Positions 20,623-30,426 of a DNA stretch of 64,000 bases are shown here, piece by piece. The DNA comes from Alphaproteobacteria bacterium. Its GTDB lineage: Bacteria; Pseudomonadota; Alphaproteobacteria; UBA6615. The stretch spans positions 1 through 64,000 of the forward strand of contig SHWB01000005.1 of assembly GCA_009691025.1 (NCBI GenBank), given 5' to 3'. The notes beneath the pieces are model-generated. The model worked only from the letters and a program-made list of their open reading frames with translations. It ran no database searches and was not told the DNA's origin. Each line of letters starts with the position of its first letter. Within the stretch, counting starts at the first letter, position 1. The position numbers and the translations under genes were made by a program.

Positions 20623-21534
20623 TCAACCCTGTATTGCGTTGCGCCGGCGCCGTTCCGCCTGGCTTTCGCGCCGCGCGAGCCATGCCGCCGCGCCGATGAT
20701 GACCGCACCACCGATCCAGGTCCACAGGCCCGGCACCTCACCGTAGGCGATATACGCCAGCAGCGAGGCGACCGGCAGGCGCGCGTAGTCGAACGGCGCC
20801 AGCAGGGAGGCGTCAGCATGACTCATCGCGCGCGCCCAGAGGAACAGGCCGACGGTGCCAGTGACTCCGATGGCGACGCCGACGGCGAGAGCCTGCCAAG
20901 TGGGCGTCACCCAGACGAACGGGCAGGCCACGGCCATCACGACCAGCGACCACAGCGTCGTGTGCAGGCTGATGGTGAGCGAGCTTTCGGTACGTGTCAG
21001 CCGCTTGGTCAGCAGCAGGCCAGCTGCGATCTGCAACGCGCCAGCGAGCGGCAGCATCGCCGCCCAGGTCGCGGCGCCGGTGTCCGGCCGCAGCACGATG
21101 AGCGCGCCGGCGAAGCCGAGCAACGTGGCGAGGCCGCGAGTCAGAGAGACGCGCTCGCGGAGAATCAGGATGGCGAGGATGGTTGTGAACAGAGGCACGG
21201 TGAAGGTCATGGCTGTGACCAGGGCCACCGGTAGTTTGATGACAGCGTAGATGAGCGTCAGAGAGCCCGTCGCGTTGAGCATGCCGTTCAGCATGTTGAA
21301 CGGCAGCTGGTGCGTGCGCATAACTGCACCGCGCTGGCGCAGGGCCATAGGCGCCATCAGCACGGCGGCCGACAGGAAGCGCAGGAACGACATCTCGATG
21401 GCCTGCACGTCGACGGTGCCGAGGCGGACGATGGTGTGGCTGGTGGCGAAGCACGCCGCCCCGGCCGTGAACAGGCCGGCGCCGAGCACGGCATTGGGCG
21501 CCGGCGATGCTACGGCGCTGTTGGCGGTAGTCAT
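20623..21534 (-). CDS. EamA/DMT-family transporter
   Basis: Multi-TM protein; CFATSHTIVRLGTVDVQAIEMSFLRFLSAAVLMAPMALRQRG. Confidence 0.88.
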   Translation of the reverse strand: MTTANSAVASPAPNAVLGAGLFTAGAACFATSHTIVRLGTVDVQAIEMSFLRFLSAAVLMAPMALRQRGAVMRTHQLPFNMLNGMLNATGSLTLIYAVIKLPVALVTAMTFTVPLFTTILAILILRERVSLTRGLATLLGFAGALIVLRPDTGAATWAAMLPLAGALQIAAGLLLTKRLTRTESSLTISLHTTLWSLVVMAVACPFVWVTPTWQALAVGVAIGVTGTVGLFLWARAMSHADASLLAPFDYARLPVASLLAYIAYGEVPGLWTWIGGAVIIGAAAWLARRESQAERRRRNAIQG

Positions 21535-22445
21535 GCTGATACCTCTACCAGGCGACGGGCCTGTTCGGCACGCCGCTCGCGGCGTGCGAGGTAGATGGAT
21601 GCCGCTGCGATGACGGCGCCGCCGATCCAGGTCCACAGCCCGGGCACCTCGGCATAGACGAAATAGGCGAGCACGGCGACGAAGAGCAGGCGCGCATAGT
21701 CGAACGGCACCATCACCGAGGCGTCGGCCAGCGCCATGGCGCGCGCGGTGAGGAAGATTCCGACCGTGCCCAACCCGGCCATGGCCAGCGCGATGAGAAT
21801 CGTCGTCCAGCCCGGTTCCGACCACACGAAGGGCAGGGCGAACCCGGCGAAGATGCTCGACCACAGAGACTGGTGCATCAGGATCGTCATCGGCCCGTCG
21901 GTGCGCGTCAGCCGCTTGGTCAGCAGCATGGCGCAGGCGAGTTGCAGCGCCGCGGCGATCGGCAGCAGCACCGGCCAGGAGACGCTGGAGAAGCCCGGGC
22001 GCACGATGATCAGCACCCCCGCGAAGCCGGCGACGACGGCGGTGGCGCGCCCGAAATCCACCTTTTCCTTCAGCAGCAGGGCGGAGAACAGCAGGGTGAA
22101 CATCGGCACGGTGAAGTTCAGGGCCGTCGCCTCGGCGATGGGCAGCAGCATCAGCGCCCAGAAGATCGTGAATGTGGTGGAGGCGTTGAATACGCCGCAC
22201 AGCATCTGGCTACCGAGTTGGCGCGTGCGCAGCTGGGCGAAACGGCGGCGCATGGCCAGTGGCAACAACAGGACGCAGCCGAAAGCGAAGCGGAAGAACA
22301 CGACCTCGAGCGCGTGCACCTCAGCCGTGGCGAAACGCACGATCGTATGCGTCCCGGCGAAGCAGGCGGCAGACGCCACCATGAGAAAGGCGCCGAGCAC
22401 CACGTTGCTGGCAATGCCCGGGGCGGTACCGGTGGCCGGGTTCAT
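21531..22445 (-). CDS. EamA/DMT-family transporter
   Basis: Tandem paralog; CFAGTHTIVRFATAEVHALEVVFFRFAFGCVLLLPLAMRRR. Confidence 0.88.
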   Translation of the reverse strand: MNPATGTAPGIASNVVLGAFLMVASAACFAGTHTIVRFATAEVHALEVVFFRFAFGCVLLLPLAMRRRFAQLRTRQLGSQMLCGVFNASTTFTIFWALMLLPIAEATALNFTVPMFTLLFSALLLKEKVDFGRATAVVAGFAGVLIIVRPGFSSVSWPVLLPIAAALQLACAMLLTKRLTRTDGPMTILMHQSLWSSIFAGFALPFVWSEPGWTTILIALAMAGLGTVGIFLTARAMALADASVMVPFDYARLLFVAVLAYFVYAEVPGLWTWIGGAVIAAASIYLARRERRAEQARRLVEVSA

Positions 22446-22453
22446 CGCCCGGC

Positions 22454-23365
22454 CTAGCCGGTGCCGGGGACGGTGGGACGGCGCATGGCGACGGCCTCGC
22501 GGTGCATGATGTAGGCGGCGGAACCGGCGATGACGAGGCCGCCGGCGATGGTCCAGATATCGGGCAGCTCGCCGAAGGCAACTAGGCCTATGGCGCCGGC
22601 GAAAGGCAGGCGGGCGAAGTCGAGCGGCATCACGGCGGAGGCTTCTGCATGGGCGAGCGAGCGGCTGAAGGCGATGTGCCCCAGAGTGCCGCACAACCCC
22701 ATGGCGACGCCGAGGGCGAGCAGCTCCCAGCTCGGCGCCTTCCAGACGATGGCGTACGGGACGGCGGTGAAGACCGTCAGTAGCGCCGACAATGTCAGCA
22801 CCACCGTGCCGGCCCTCTCCGTACGCATCATGGTGCGTACCACCAGCGTGTTACAGGCGATGGTTGCGGCGCTGCCGAGCGCCAGCAGTGCGCCGGACGA
22901 AATCGCCTCGGCACCCGGCCGCAACACCAGCATCACGCCGGCGAAGCCCACCAGCGTCGCCGTCCAGCGCCGTGTCCGCACCACTTCATGCAGCACGATG
23001 GCGGCGAGCACCGTGGCGAACATCGGCGCGGTGAAATTCAGCGACACGGCCTCGGCCAGCGGCAGGAAGGACAGGGCGCTGAACCAGCACAACGTGCCGA
23101 TGAATGACAGCGAGCCGCGGAACAGGTGCAACCGAGGGCTTTTCATGCGCAGCGCGTCGGCCCCGCCGTGCAACAGGAACGGAAGCATCATGGCGAAGCC
23201 GAATGCGGAGCGCATGAAAGCCAGCTCGAAGACATCGGCGAAGGTGGCGCCATAGCGCGCCAGGGCCGACATCACGGCGAAGAAGCCGGCGGCCGTAATC
23301 ATGTACAGCGCCCCGCGCAGCGGTGCGGGGGTCGCGGCATCCTGAAGGGTCTCTCCGGCGGGCAT
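22454..23365 (-). CDS. EamA/DMT-family transporter
   Basis: Third tandem paralog; FFAVMSALARYGATFADVFELAFMRSAFGFAMMLPFLL. Confidence 0.86.
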   Translation of the reverse strand: MPAGETLQDAATPAPLRGALYMITAAGFFAVMSALARYGATFADVFELAFMRSAFGFAMMLPFLLHGGADALRMKSPRLHLFRGSLSFIGTLCWFSALSFLPLAEAVSLNFTAPMFATVLAAIVLHEVVRTRRWTATLVGFAGVMLVLRPGAEAISSGALLALGSAATIACNTLVVRTMMRTERAGTVVLTLSALLTVFTAVPYAIVWKAPSWELLALGVAMGLCGTLGHIAFSRSLAHAEASAVMPLDFARLPFAGAIGLVAFGELPDIWTIAGGLVIAGSAAYIMHREAVAMRRPTVPGTG

Positions 23366-23462
23366 GGCGCGGGAGCCTACTCCGCCTGGCGCCGCGCCGC
23401 TTGCGCGGCCGGCGCATGCGTGCCCTGCGGCGCGTGGTCGCAAAGGTCCCGCGGGACGGGGA

Positions 23463-24224
23463 TCAGCGGGCGGCCATGCGCAGGGCGCCGTCGAGGCGGA
23501 TGACAGTGCCGTTGATCAGCACGTTCTCGGCGAGGTGCAGCACCAGGCGGGCGTATTCCTCCGGCCGGCCCAGCCGCTTGGGGAATTCCGGCTGTTTGCG
23601 CAGGCTCTGCTGCGCGGCTTCCGGCAGGCCGGCCAGCATCGGCGTCTCGATCAGGCCTGGCGAGATGGTGTTGACGCGGATGCCGCGCGTGGCAAGTTCA
23701 CGCGCCGCCTGGATGGTGAGCGCCACCACCCCGCCCTTCGAGGCCGTGTAGGCAGCCTGGCCGACCTGACCCTCGAAGGCGGCGACCGAAGCGGTGTTGA
23801 CGATCAGCCCGCGCTCGCCGTCGGCGCCCGGCTCGACATTGCTCATGGCGTGCGCGGCGAGGCGCATTAGGTTGAAGGTGCCGATCAGGTTGATCTTGAT
23901 CGTCCGCTCGAAATCGGCCAGCGGCAGCGGGCCGTTGCGGCCGATGATGCGGCCGACCGAGGCGATGCCGGCGCAATTGATCAGAAGTTGCGAGACGCCC
24001 TGATTGTCGCGTGCTGCCTTCACTGCCGCTTCGGCGCTGTCGTCGGAGGTGACGTCGCACTCGACGGCGATGCCGCCGGTTTCCTTCGCCACGGCGCGCG
24101 CGCCATCCATGTTCACGTCGAGGGCCGCGACCTTCATGCCGGCGCGGGACAGGTGGCGCATGCACTCGGCGCCGATGCCGGAGCCGCCGCCGGTGATCAG
24201 CGCGGCCTTTCCCTTAACGTCCAT
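23463..24224 (-). CDS. SDR family NAD(P)-dependent oxidoreductase (3-hydroxyacyl-CoA dehydrogenase-like)
   Basis: MDVKGKAALITGGGSGIGAECMRHLSRAGMKVAALDVN...YTASKGGVVALTIQAARELATRGIRVNTISPGLIETPML. Confidence 0.92.
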   Translation of the reverse strand: MDVKGKAALITGGGSGIGAECMRHLSRAGMKVAALDVNMDGARAVAKETGGIAVECDVTSDDSAEAAVKAARDNQGVSQLLINCAGIASVGRIIGRNGPLPLADFERTIKINLIGTFNLMRLAAHAMSNVEPGADGERGLIVNTASVAAFEGQVGQAAYTASKGGVVALTIQAARELATRGIRVNTISPGLIETPMLAGLPEAAQQSLRKQPEFPKRLGRPEEYARLVLHLAENVLINGTVIRLDGALRMAAR

Positions 24225-24299
24225 GCTTCCTCCAGGGGTCTGTCCCGCCGGCCTTCCTGACCCTGGCTGGGCAGGGGGTTTTTAGGGCCTAGACCGGCC

Positions 24300-25275
24300 A
24301 ATCTCAATCGCCGTACCGGCCGACGCCTGCCCTATAATCCAGCCCTCGACGGTCCGGGTCAGGGCATCTTCGGGCACCCCCTAGGACCGGTTGCCGCGCA
24401 GGATATTGATCATGCCGAGCAGGCCGACCATGGCGTCGAAATAGTGGTCGGTCGCAAAGCCGGTTGAAATGGCGTCTCGGGCGGCATTCGTTAGTGACAC
24501 TTCGACTGTTTCGGCCCAACGCAGCAGCCTTCCTGTACCCTCGTCACGGTGGGTCCGATTCGTCTTCGACTTAAGGCCGTGACGTATACCGAGATCGAGG
24601 TGGTCCGACGTGTAGAACTCGCCAGGATACGTCTCGGCGACGGTCAGGCCAAGCTGCGCCAACAGTACGGCGAGCGCGCCGTCATATGGCCAACGTGGAT
24701 GCGCCGACGCGGTCACCGCAGCAGTTCGGGTTGTAGTAGGTCGCGCCAGCCGCTGATCGCCGCCTTGCCAACCTGATTTGGTCCCAGAATCCAGAACAGC
24801 ACGGCAGCGGCAGCGCGATCTTTGCGTCCCTAGTCGCATGTCCGATGCAGTTCACGATAGGCGGCAACACCGAGTGCATGCACTAGTTGTGCCTGTCGTC
24901 GCTCGAAACCTCCATTCGAACCGCGTGGGTAGAATGGACGTAGAAGATGGATCTCATCGGTTCGGTCGGCTGGAAGAAAAAAATTCTCCCAGCGTCCGCG
25001 TCCGGCCTGCGGCAACCATGCCATGAAATTGTCGATGCCGGCGCGTCGCGCATATTTGGACGGCAACCCGATCGAGAAGTCCACACCAAGGAACGCCGAT
25101 CCGCCTTGACCGGCCTCGGCGAGCAACCAAGCGACAAGGGTCGACAGGTCGCGTACCGGCACGGGGGATACAACCGACCAGGCCGGAGCCGTTACGGCGC
25201 GCGACCGTAATGGCGCTGCCACTGTCGTTCTTGCTCCAGTCGGCATGCGCGACGATCTCGGGCGGTCTCAACTCG
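24300..25275 (-). pseudogene. DUF429-like protein remnant broken by stops and frameshifts
   Basis: IVAHADWSKNDSGSAITVARRNGSG | WSVVSPVPVRDLSTLVAWLLAEAGQGGSAFLGVDFSIGLPSKYA... | HPRWPYDGALAVLLAQLGLTVAETYPGEFY... | GLLGMINILRGNRS*GVPEDALTRTVEGWIIGQ read across several frames. Confidence 0.6.
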
Positions 25276-26401
25276 TCCACCGCAGGATCGTCTCGGGCAC
25301 CGGGTTGACGAAGGGGCGGCCCTCGGCGCGCGCGCGGGCCCAGTCGCGCTTCAGGCGGTAGTACCAGCGCGCCTGGGTGTCGGAGTCGTTGACCAGCATC
25401 AGCGGCGGGTCGTGCGCCAGCCCCTCCTGCTGCAGCACGACTACGCTCCGGTCCTGATTGATGAAGGCGCGCGCGAATCCGGCGATGATAGGCTTTAGCA
25501 TGGTCAGCAGGAGAGGGGTCCACCAGAGGATCTGGTAAACCACCGTGCGCTGCGCATCGACCGGGGTCACGCAGGTCAGCGACAGCACCTCGTGGCGCCC
25601 GGCGACGACATGCTCGGTGCGGATGCCGGGCAGGCGGAAGGCGATCTCGGTTTCCGGTACTCCTCCCAGCAGACGATAGGCCAGCGAGTTGGACGAGGGC
25701 CGATGGCGCAGCATGGCGAATCCCTGCTCGATCGGGCCGAAGCGCTTCGCCTTGGCATGTGCCGTGCCGCCCGTCCTCCACCACCAGCTTTTGTGGACGA
25801 AGGGACCGTGCGCCGGGTCCATCAGGCCCACCACGGCGTGGTCGACGTTGCAGGGAAAGTCGGAAGTCAGCACCAGCCGCGCCTTGCCGTTAGCCACGTC
25901 GGGCAGGCGCGGCGGCGGCACGCCATCGGCATCGGCGCCGACAAAAATCCAGACGCATCCCTGCGCCTCGTGGACCGGATAGCGGCCGCAATTGATGCGC
26001 TCTAGGTTGAGGTGCTGGCCCTCGACCAGCGAGGGGACGGCGGTGCAGGCGCCGGTGCGGTTGAAGCGCCAGCCGTGGTAGCAGCACTCGACTTCGTTGC
26101 CGTCGAACTTGCCGTGGCGCAGCGGGATAGCCCGGTGCGGGCAGATGTCCCGGAGCGCGAAGGCGACGCCGTCGGCGGCGCGGCAGAACAACAGCGGCTC
26201 GCCGGCGACGGTCGCCGGCCACATGGCGCCGCGCGCCAGCGTCGCCGAGGGCATGGCGAAGTACCAGGAGTCGCGCAACATGCCGCCCGGATCTCCCGAG
26301 CGGGCCAGCGCCTCGGCCGCCGCCGCGGCGCGCCAGCGCGGCGGGGCGACGGCGAGCGCGTCGTCCTCGGGTCCGGCGTTGTTGGGCTCTCCGGCGTCCA
26401 T
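25268..26401 (-). CDS. Rieske [2Fe-2S] aromatic-ring-hydroxylating dioxygenase family
   Basis: ICPHRAIPLRHGKFDGNEVECCYHGWRFN Rieske motif; MDPAHGPFVHKSWWWR. Confidence 0.92.
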   Translation of the reverse strand: MDAGEPNNAGPEDDALAVAPPRWRAAAAAEALARSGDPGGMLRDSWYFAMPSATLARGAMWPATVAGEPLLFCRAADGVAFALRDICPHRAIPLRHGKFDGNEVECCYHGWRFNRTGACTAVPSLVEGQHLNLERINCGRYPVHEAQGCVWIFVGADADGVPPPRLPDVANGKARLVLTSDFPCNVDHAVVGLMDPAHGPFVHKSWWWRTGGTAHAKAKRFGPIEQGFAMLRHRPSSNSLAYRLLGGVPETEIAFRLPGIRTEHVVAGRHEVLSLTCVTPVDAQRTVVYQILWWTPLLLTMLKPIIAGFARAFINQDRSVVVLQQEGLAHDPPLMLVNDSDTQARWYYRLKRDWARARAEGRPFVNPVPETILRWTS

Positions 26402-26458
26402 GCCAGCCTTATACCCCCGGAGAGGCGTCGATGCACCGCGACCTTGAGGCGCGGCGTC

Positions 26459-27667
26459 TCAGAGCTCCCGCCGCTTCTCGACCAGTGCGCCGGCCGACAG
26501 CATGGCGTCGATCTCGGCCTCCGAGTAGCCGTGCTCGGCGAGGATGGCGCGGCCGTACTGGCCGAATTTGGGCGGAGTCGAGCGGATCGACCCCGGCGTG
26601 CGGGAGAATTTGATGGGGATGCCGGTCCCCCGGTACCAGTCGTGCGATGCCGCCATCCCGCGATGGAGCGTATGATCGTTCTCCAACACTTGGGCGACGT
26701 TGCGTACCGGTCCGGCCGGCACGCCGGCTTCCAGCAGGCGTTTCGACAGCGCCTCGCCGTCATGCTGCATCAGCGGGCCTTCGAGGGCGGTGCGCAGCGC
26801 GGCGAGATTGGTGATGCGGTCGCGATTGTCGCGGAAGCGCGCATCCTCGGCCATCTCGGGCGTGCCGATCTCGGCGCACAGGCGGCGGAAGGCACGATTG
26901 TTGCCGCAGGCGATGAAGATGTCGACCGTCTTCGTCGGGAACTTGTCGTAAGGAGCGAGGTTGGTGTGCGGGTTGCCCGTCACCTGCGGCACCTTGCCCG
27001 ACAGGACGTAGTTTGGAATGTAGGGATGCATCAGCGACACGGCGCAGTCGTAGAGCGTCATGTCGATGAACTGGCCCTTGCCGGAGCGCGCGCGCTCGTG
27101 GATGGCCATCAGGATGGCATTGGCCGTGTACAGGCCGGTACCCATGTCGACCATGGCGATGCCGACGCGGGTCGGCACCTTGTCTATGCCGCCATTGACC
27201 GACATCCAGCCGGTCATCGCCTGGATCACGGCGTCGTAGCCGGGCAGGCCGCCCATCGGCCCGTCCGCGCCGAATCCGGTCAGCCGGCAATGGATCAGCT
27301 TTGGAAAGCGGGCCGAAAGCTGTTCCCAGCCGATCGACCAGAGCTCCAGCGTGCCGGCCTTGTAGTTTTCGATCAGCACGTCGGCGCCGTCGAGCAGGCG
27401 CAGCAGCACGTCGCGCGCCTCCGGCGTGCCGAGGTCGAGGCCGATGTTGCGTTTGTTACGGTTGAGGCCGATGTAATAGGAGGCGTCGCCCTCGTGAAAG
27501 GGCGGGCCCCAGTCGCGCGTCTCGTCGCCATGCGGCGGCTCGACCTTGATCACAGTAGCGCCGTGGTCGGCGAGCATCTGCGTGCAGTACGGCCCGCCGA
27601 GCACACGGGTCAGGTCGACGATCTTGAGGCCGGCGAGCGCACCGGCCGAAGCGGCATCATCGGTCAT
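26459..27667 (-). CDS. CaiB/BaiF family CoA-transferase
   Basis: LAGLKIVDLTRVLGGPYCTQMLADHGATVIKVEPPHGDETRDWGPPF...SYYIGLNRNKRNIGLDL. Confidence 0.94.
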   Translation of the reverse strand: MTDDAASAGALAGLKIVDLTRVLGGPYCTQMLADHGATVIKVEPPHGDETRDWGPPFHEGDASYYIGLNRNKRNIGLDLGTPEARDVLLRLLDGADVLIENYKAGTLELWSIGWEQLSARFPKLIHCRLTGFGADGPMGGLPGYDAVIQAMTGWMSVNGGIDKVPTRVGIAMVDMGTGLYTANAILMAIHERARSGKGQFIDMTLYDCAVSLMHPYIPNYVLSGKVPQVTGNPHTNLAPYDKFPTKTVDIFIACGNNRAFRRLCAEIGTPEMAEDARFRDNRDRITNLAALRTALEGPLMQHDGEALSKRLLEAGVPAGPVRNVAQVLENDHTLHRGMAASHDWYRGTGIPIKFSRTPGSIRSTPPKFGQYGRAILAEHGYSEAEIDAMLSAGALVEKRREL

Positions 27668-27700
27668 CGTTAAGTCCAGGAAAAATGAAACCAGGCGATC

Positions 27701-28447
27701 TCACGCCGCGGCCGCCACATTCCAGAGGCGGGCGGCGAAACCGGGATATGTGCGAGCGATCTCGCCGGCGACACGACCGCGCATCAGCGACAGCGTCGCG
27801 GCGTCGGGTAGGACGGTCGCCGGTACCGTGTCGGGAAGGTCGTAGTCGAAGCCCGTCTCGGCCCGCAGCTCGTCGACCGTGTGGCCGGGATGGACGGAGG
27901 CGAGGCGGAAGCGGTGCGTCTCCTTCTGCCAGGCGAAGACGCAGCGGCCGGTGACCAGCGCGTACGGCCCGCCCGGCCGGTAGACGTTCGGCGCGCTCCA
28001 GCCGGGGGCCGAGATGTAGTCGACCCTAGAGACCAGCACGCGCGGCGAGTGCTCCTCGCGGAACAGGATGACGCGCGGCACGAGGAAATAGAGATAGGCC
28101 GAACCGAAGGAGCCGGGAAAGCGCACCTTCGGCTGGCGCGGATTGCCGATGCCGACGAGGTTGATGTTGGCCTCGCCGTCGATCTGGCCGCCGCCGAGGA
28201 AGAAGGCGTCGATGCGGCCCTCGGCGGCGCAGTCGAATAGTTCCTTGCCGCCGTCGGTGAAGGCGTTCTCGTCGACAGCGCCGAGGATTGAGATGGCGGG
28301 CCTGCCGTTGCCTCGCGCGCGCGCCAACAGGGCGGCCGCGCCGGGAATGGGCGAGGCGGCGCCGACCGCAATATGTCCGAGCCCGTCGAGCATTGTCGCC
28401 ACGGTGGCGATCAGCAATTCCTCGGGCTGACAGGTAGGCACGCTCAT
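27701..28447 (-). CDS. CoA-transferase subunit beta (IpdB-like)
   Basis: MSVPTCQPEELLIATVATMLDGLGHIAVGAASPIPGAAALLARARGNGRPAISILG...FFLGGGQIDGEANINLVGIG. Confidence 0.82.
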   Translation of the reverse strand: MSVPTCQPEELLIATVATMLDGLGHIAVGAASPIPGAAALLARARGNGRPAISILGAVDENAFTDGGKELFDCAAEGRIDAFFLGGGQIDGEANINLVGIGNPRQPKVRFPGSFGSAYLYFLVPRVILFREEHSPRVLVSRVDYISAPGWSAPNVYRPGGPYALVTGRCVFAWQKETHRFRLASVHPGHTVDELRAETGFDYDLPDTVPATVLPDAATLSLMRGRVAGEIARTYPGFAARLWNVAAAA

Positions 28448-29265
28448 TCCGCCGCCCTCGGACACGGCAGCCCCCCGTCGAGCCAGGCGCGGAAGCCATC
28501 CTCGGTGCGCGCCATCTCGACGTAGCGGCGCAGGGCGGCGTCGTCGGGCCCGTAGAGCCGGCGCAGCCCCAACGGCTTCATGCCGTGGCGCGCTTCCGCG
28601 ATTGCAGTGACGTAGAGCGCCGGGATGGTGCCGGCGGCGGTTGCATCGTCGGCGAGCAGGTCGTATTCGACGATCTCCTCGACAGTTACCAGCGTCTGCC
28701 GCGCGGCATGCGCCATCAGCATCAGTTCGCGCCGCACGCCGATCCATACATTGCCGGCGCGGTCCGCCTTCGCGGCATGGAACAGGGCGATGTCCGGTCG
28801 GATGGCGCGGATCATCAGGATGGGGTCGTCGTCGGCGAAGGGATTGGCTCCAAGCTTCCAGTCGTCGCGGTGGACAGCGAGGTCGGAGCCGATGATGCCG
28901 CGCAGCGGCATGAAGGGAAGGCCCTTCTCGGCCGCCTGCAGCCCGGCATGGATGGCCGGGCAGGTGCCGTCGATCATGCGGATGGCGCCGGCCTTCATGG
29001 CGGCGGTGAAACGCGGCGCCGGGCCGTACTCGCCTATGGTCACGGCGGCCGCCTCGATGGTTACCACGCAGCCGGCGCCGACTAGCCAGTCGCCCTGGAA
29101 GCCGGTCGACGGCACGCCGACGAGGTGCAGTCCGCGCACGCCGCGCGCGATCAACGCCAGCGTCGCCGCTAGCGCCACGCCGCTGAAGTCCGGCGGCACG
29201 GCAACCACGGCGCCGTCCGGCACGCGGGCGGCGAGGGCGTCGAGGGTGAGAATCTGCGGGGCCAT
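28444..29265 (-). CDS. CoA-transferase subunit alpha (IpdA-like)
   Basis: MAPQILTLDALAARVPDGAVVAVPPDFSGVALAATLALIARGVRGLHLVGVPSTGFQGDWLVGAG...; ATGA overlap with the beta subunit. Confidence 0.82.
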   Translation of the reverse strand: MAPQILTLDALAARVPDGAVVAVPPDFSGVALAATLALIARGVRGLHLVGVPSTGFQGDWLVGAGCVVTIEAAAVTIGEYGPAPRFTAAMKAGAIRMIDGTCPAIHAGLQAAEKGLPFMPLRGIIGSDLAVHRDDWKLGANPFADDDPILMIRAIRPDIALFHAAKADRAGNVWIGVRRELMLMAHAARQTLVTVEEIVEYDLLADDATAAGTIPALYVTAIAEARHGMKPLGLRRLYGPDDAALRRYVEMARTEDGFRAWLDGGLPCPRAAE

Positions 29266-29336
29266 GGCGGCAATTCCCTGTCCCGCGCCCGACGCGGGAC
29301 TCCACCACATCACAATCGCCGGGCTTTGGGAACGTG

Positions 29337-30404
29337 CTACTGCGCGGCGGCGGCGGAGCCCTGTGCGGCCAGCGCCTTCTGCACGGCAGGGATGACGTTG
29401 GCGCCGAAGCGGTCTATCGAGCGCATGATCTCGGCGTGGCTCATGCCGCCCATCGACATGATGAAGCCGAAATGGTGCGGTCGCGTCGCCTCGATCTCGG
29501 CAAGGATCTTGTCGACCACTTCCGATACGCTGCCGATCGGGTTGCGCCGCGCGATTTCCTCGGGTCTGGCCTCGCCTTCGAAGGGCTCCTCGGGCAGGAA
29601 GGCACTGTCGAGCGAAGTTTGGCCCTTGCGCAGGAAGCGCGACAGGCGGAGCTGGTACTGGGCGTTGTCGGCGAAGCGCAGCGCCTCGGCCCGGTCGTCG
29701 GTGACATAGCCGAATCGCAGCACGCCGTACTGCATGGCGGCCGCCGGGCGGCCGGCCTCGCGCCATGCCGACTCGAAATGCCCGCGCACATCGGCCAGCA
29801 CCTTGATCGGCATGCCGAAGCCGGAGGAGAACAGCGGATAGCCATGACGGGCGGCGATGGCGCAGGATTCCTGGCTGTTGCCAGCCAGCCAGATAGCCGG
29901 ACCGTCCTTGCGATAGGCCGGCACCGACAGTTCGGTGCGCGGCAGGGTGAAGTGCTTGCCATGGTACTCGACGACGCCGTCGGCGAAGGCACGGTCGAGG
30001 ATGTCTAGCATCTCGTCGGTGCGCTCGCGCGCATGTTCGAGGTCGACGCCGAAACGCGCCAGCTCGTGCGCCTGGTAGCCCGAGCCGACGCCCAACACGA
30101 GACGGCCCTCGCAGAGCTGGTCGGTATAGGCGACCTCGCCGACGAATCGCGCCGGCTCGTAGAGGCAGCCGAGCACGACGCCGCTGCCGAGCCGTATGCA
30201 GCGGGTGACGGCGGCGCAATGCGCGATCATCAGCAGCGGCGAGGGCGTCAGCGAATAATTGGAATAATGGTGCTCGGCGAACCACGAAATGCCGAATCCG
30301 GCCTGCTCGGCCTGTTGCGTCTGGCGCGCCGCATCGCGGATCACGGCACCGGGGTCCTGGTTGCGACCGCGGCGGTTGACGAGGTTGAAGATGCCGAAAT
30401 TCAT
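29337..30404 (-). CDS. LLM-class flavin-dependent oxidoreductase (intact paralog of 19536-20600)
   Basis: MNFGIFNLVNRRGRNQDPGAVIRDAARQTQQAEQAGFGISWFAEHHYSNYSLTPSP... Confidence 0.93.
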   Translation of the reverse strand: MNFGIFNLVNRRGRNQDPGAVIRDAARQTQQAEQAGFGISWFAEHHYSNYSLTPSPLLMIAHCAAVTRCIRLGSGVVLGCLYEPARFVGEVAYTDQLCEGRLVLGVGSGYQAHELARFGVDLEHARERTDEMLDILDRAFADGVVEYHGKHFTLPRTELSVPAYRKDGPAIWLAGNSQESCAIAARHGYPLFSSGFGMPIKVLADVRGHFESAWREAGRPAAAMQYGVLRFGYVTDDRAEALRFADNAQYQLRLSRFLRKGQTSLDSAFLPEEPFEGEARPEEIARRNPIGSVSEVVDKILAEIEATRPHHFGFIMSMGGMSHAEIMRSIDRFGANVIPAVQKALAAQGSAAAAQ

Positions 30405-30426
30405 GAAAACTCCTCCGGGCCTCGCC

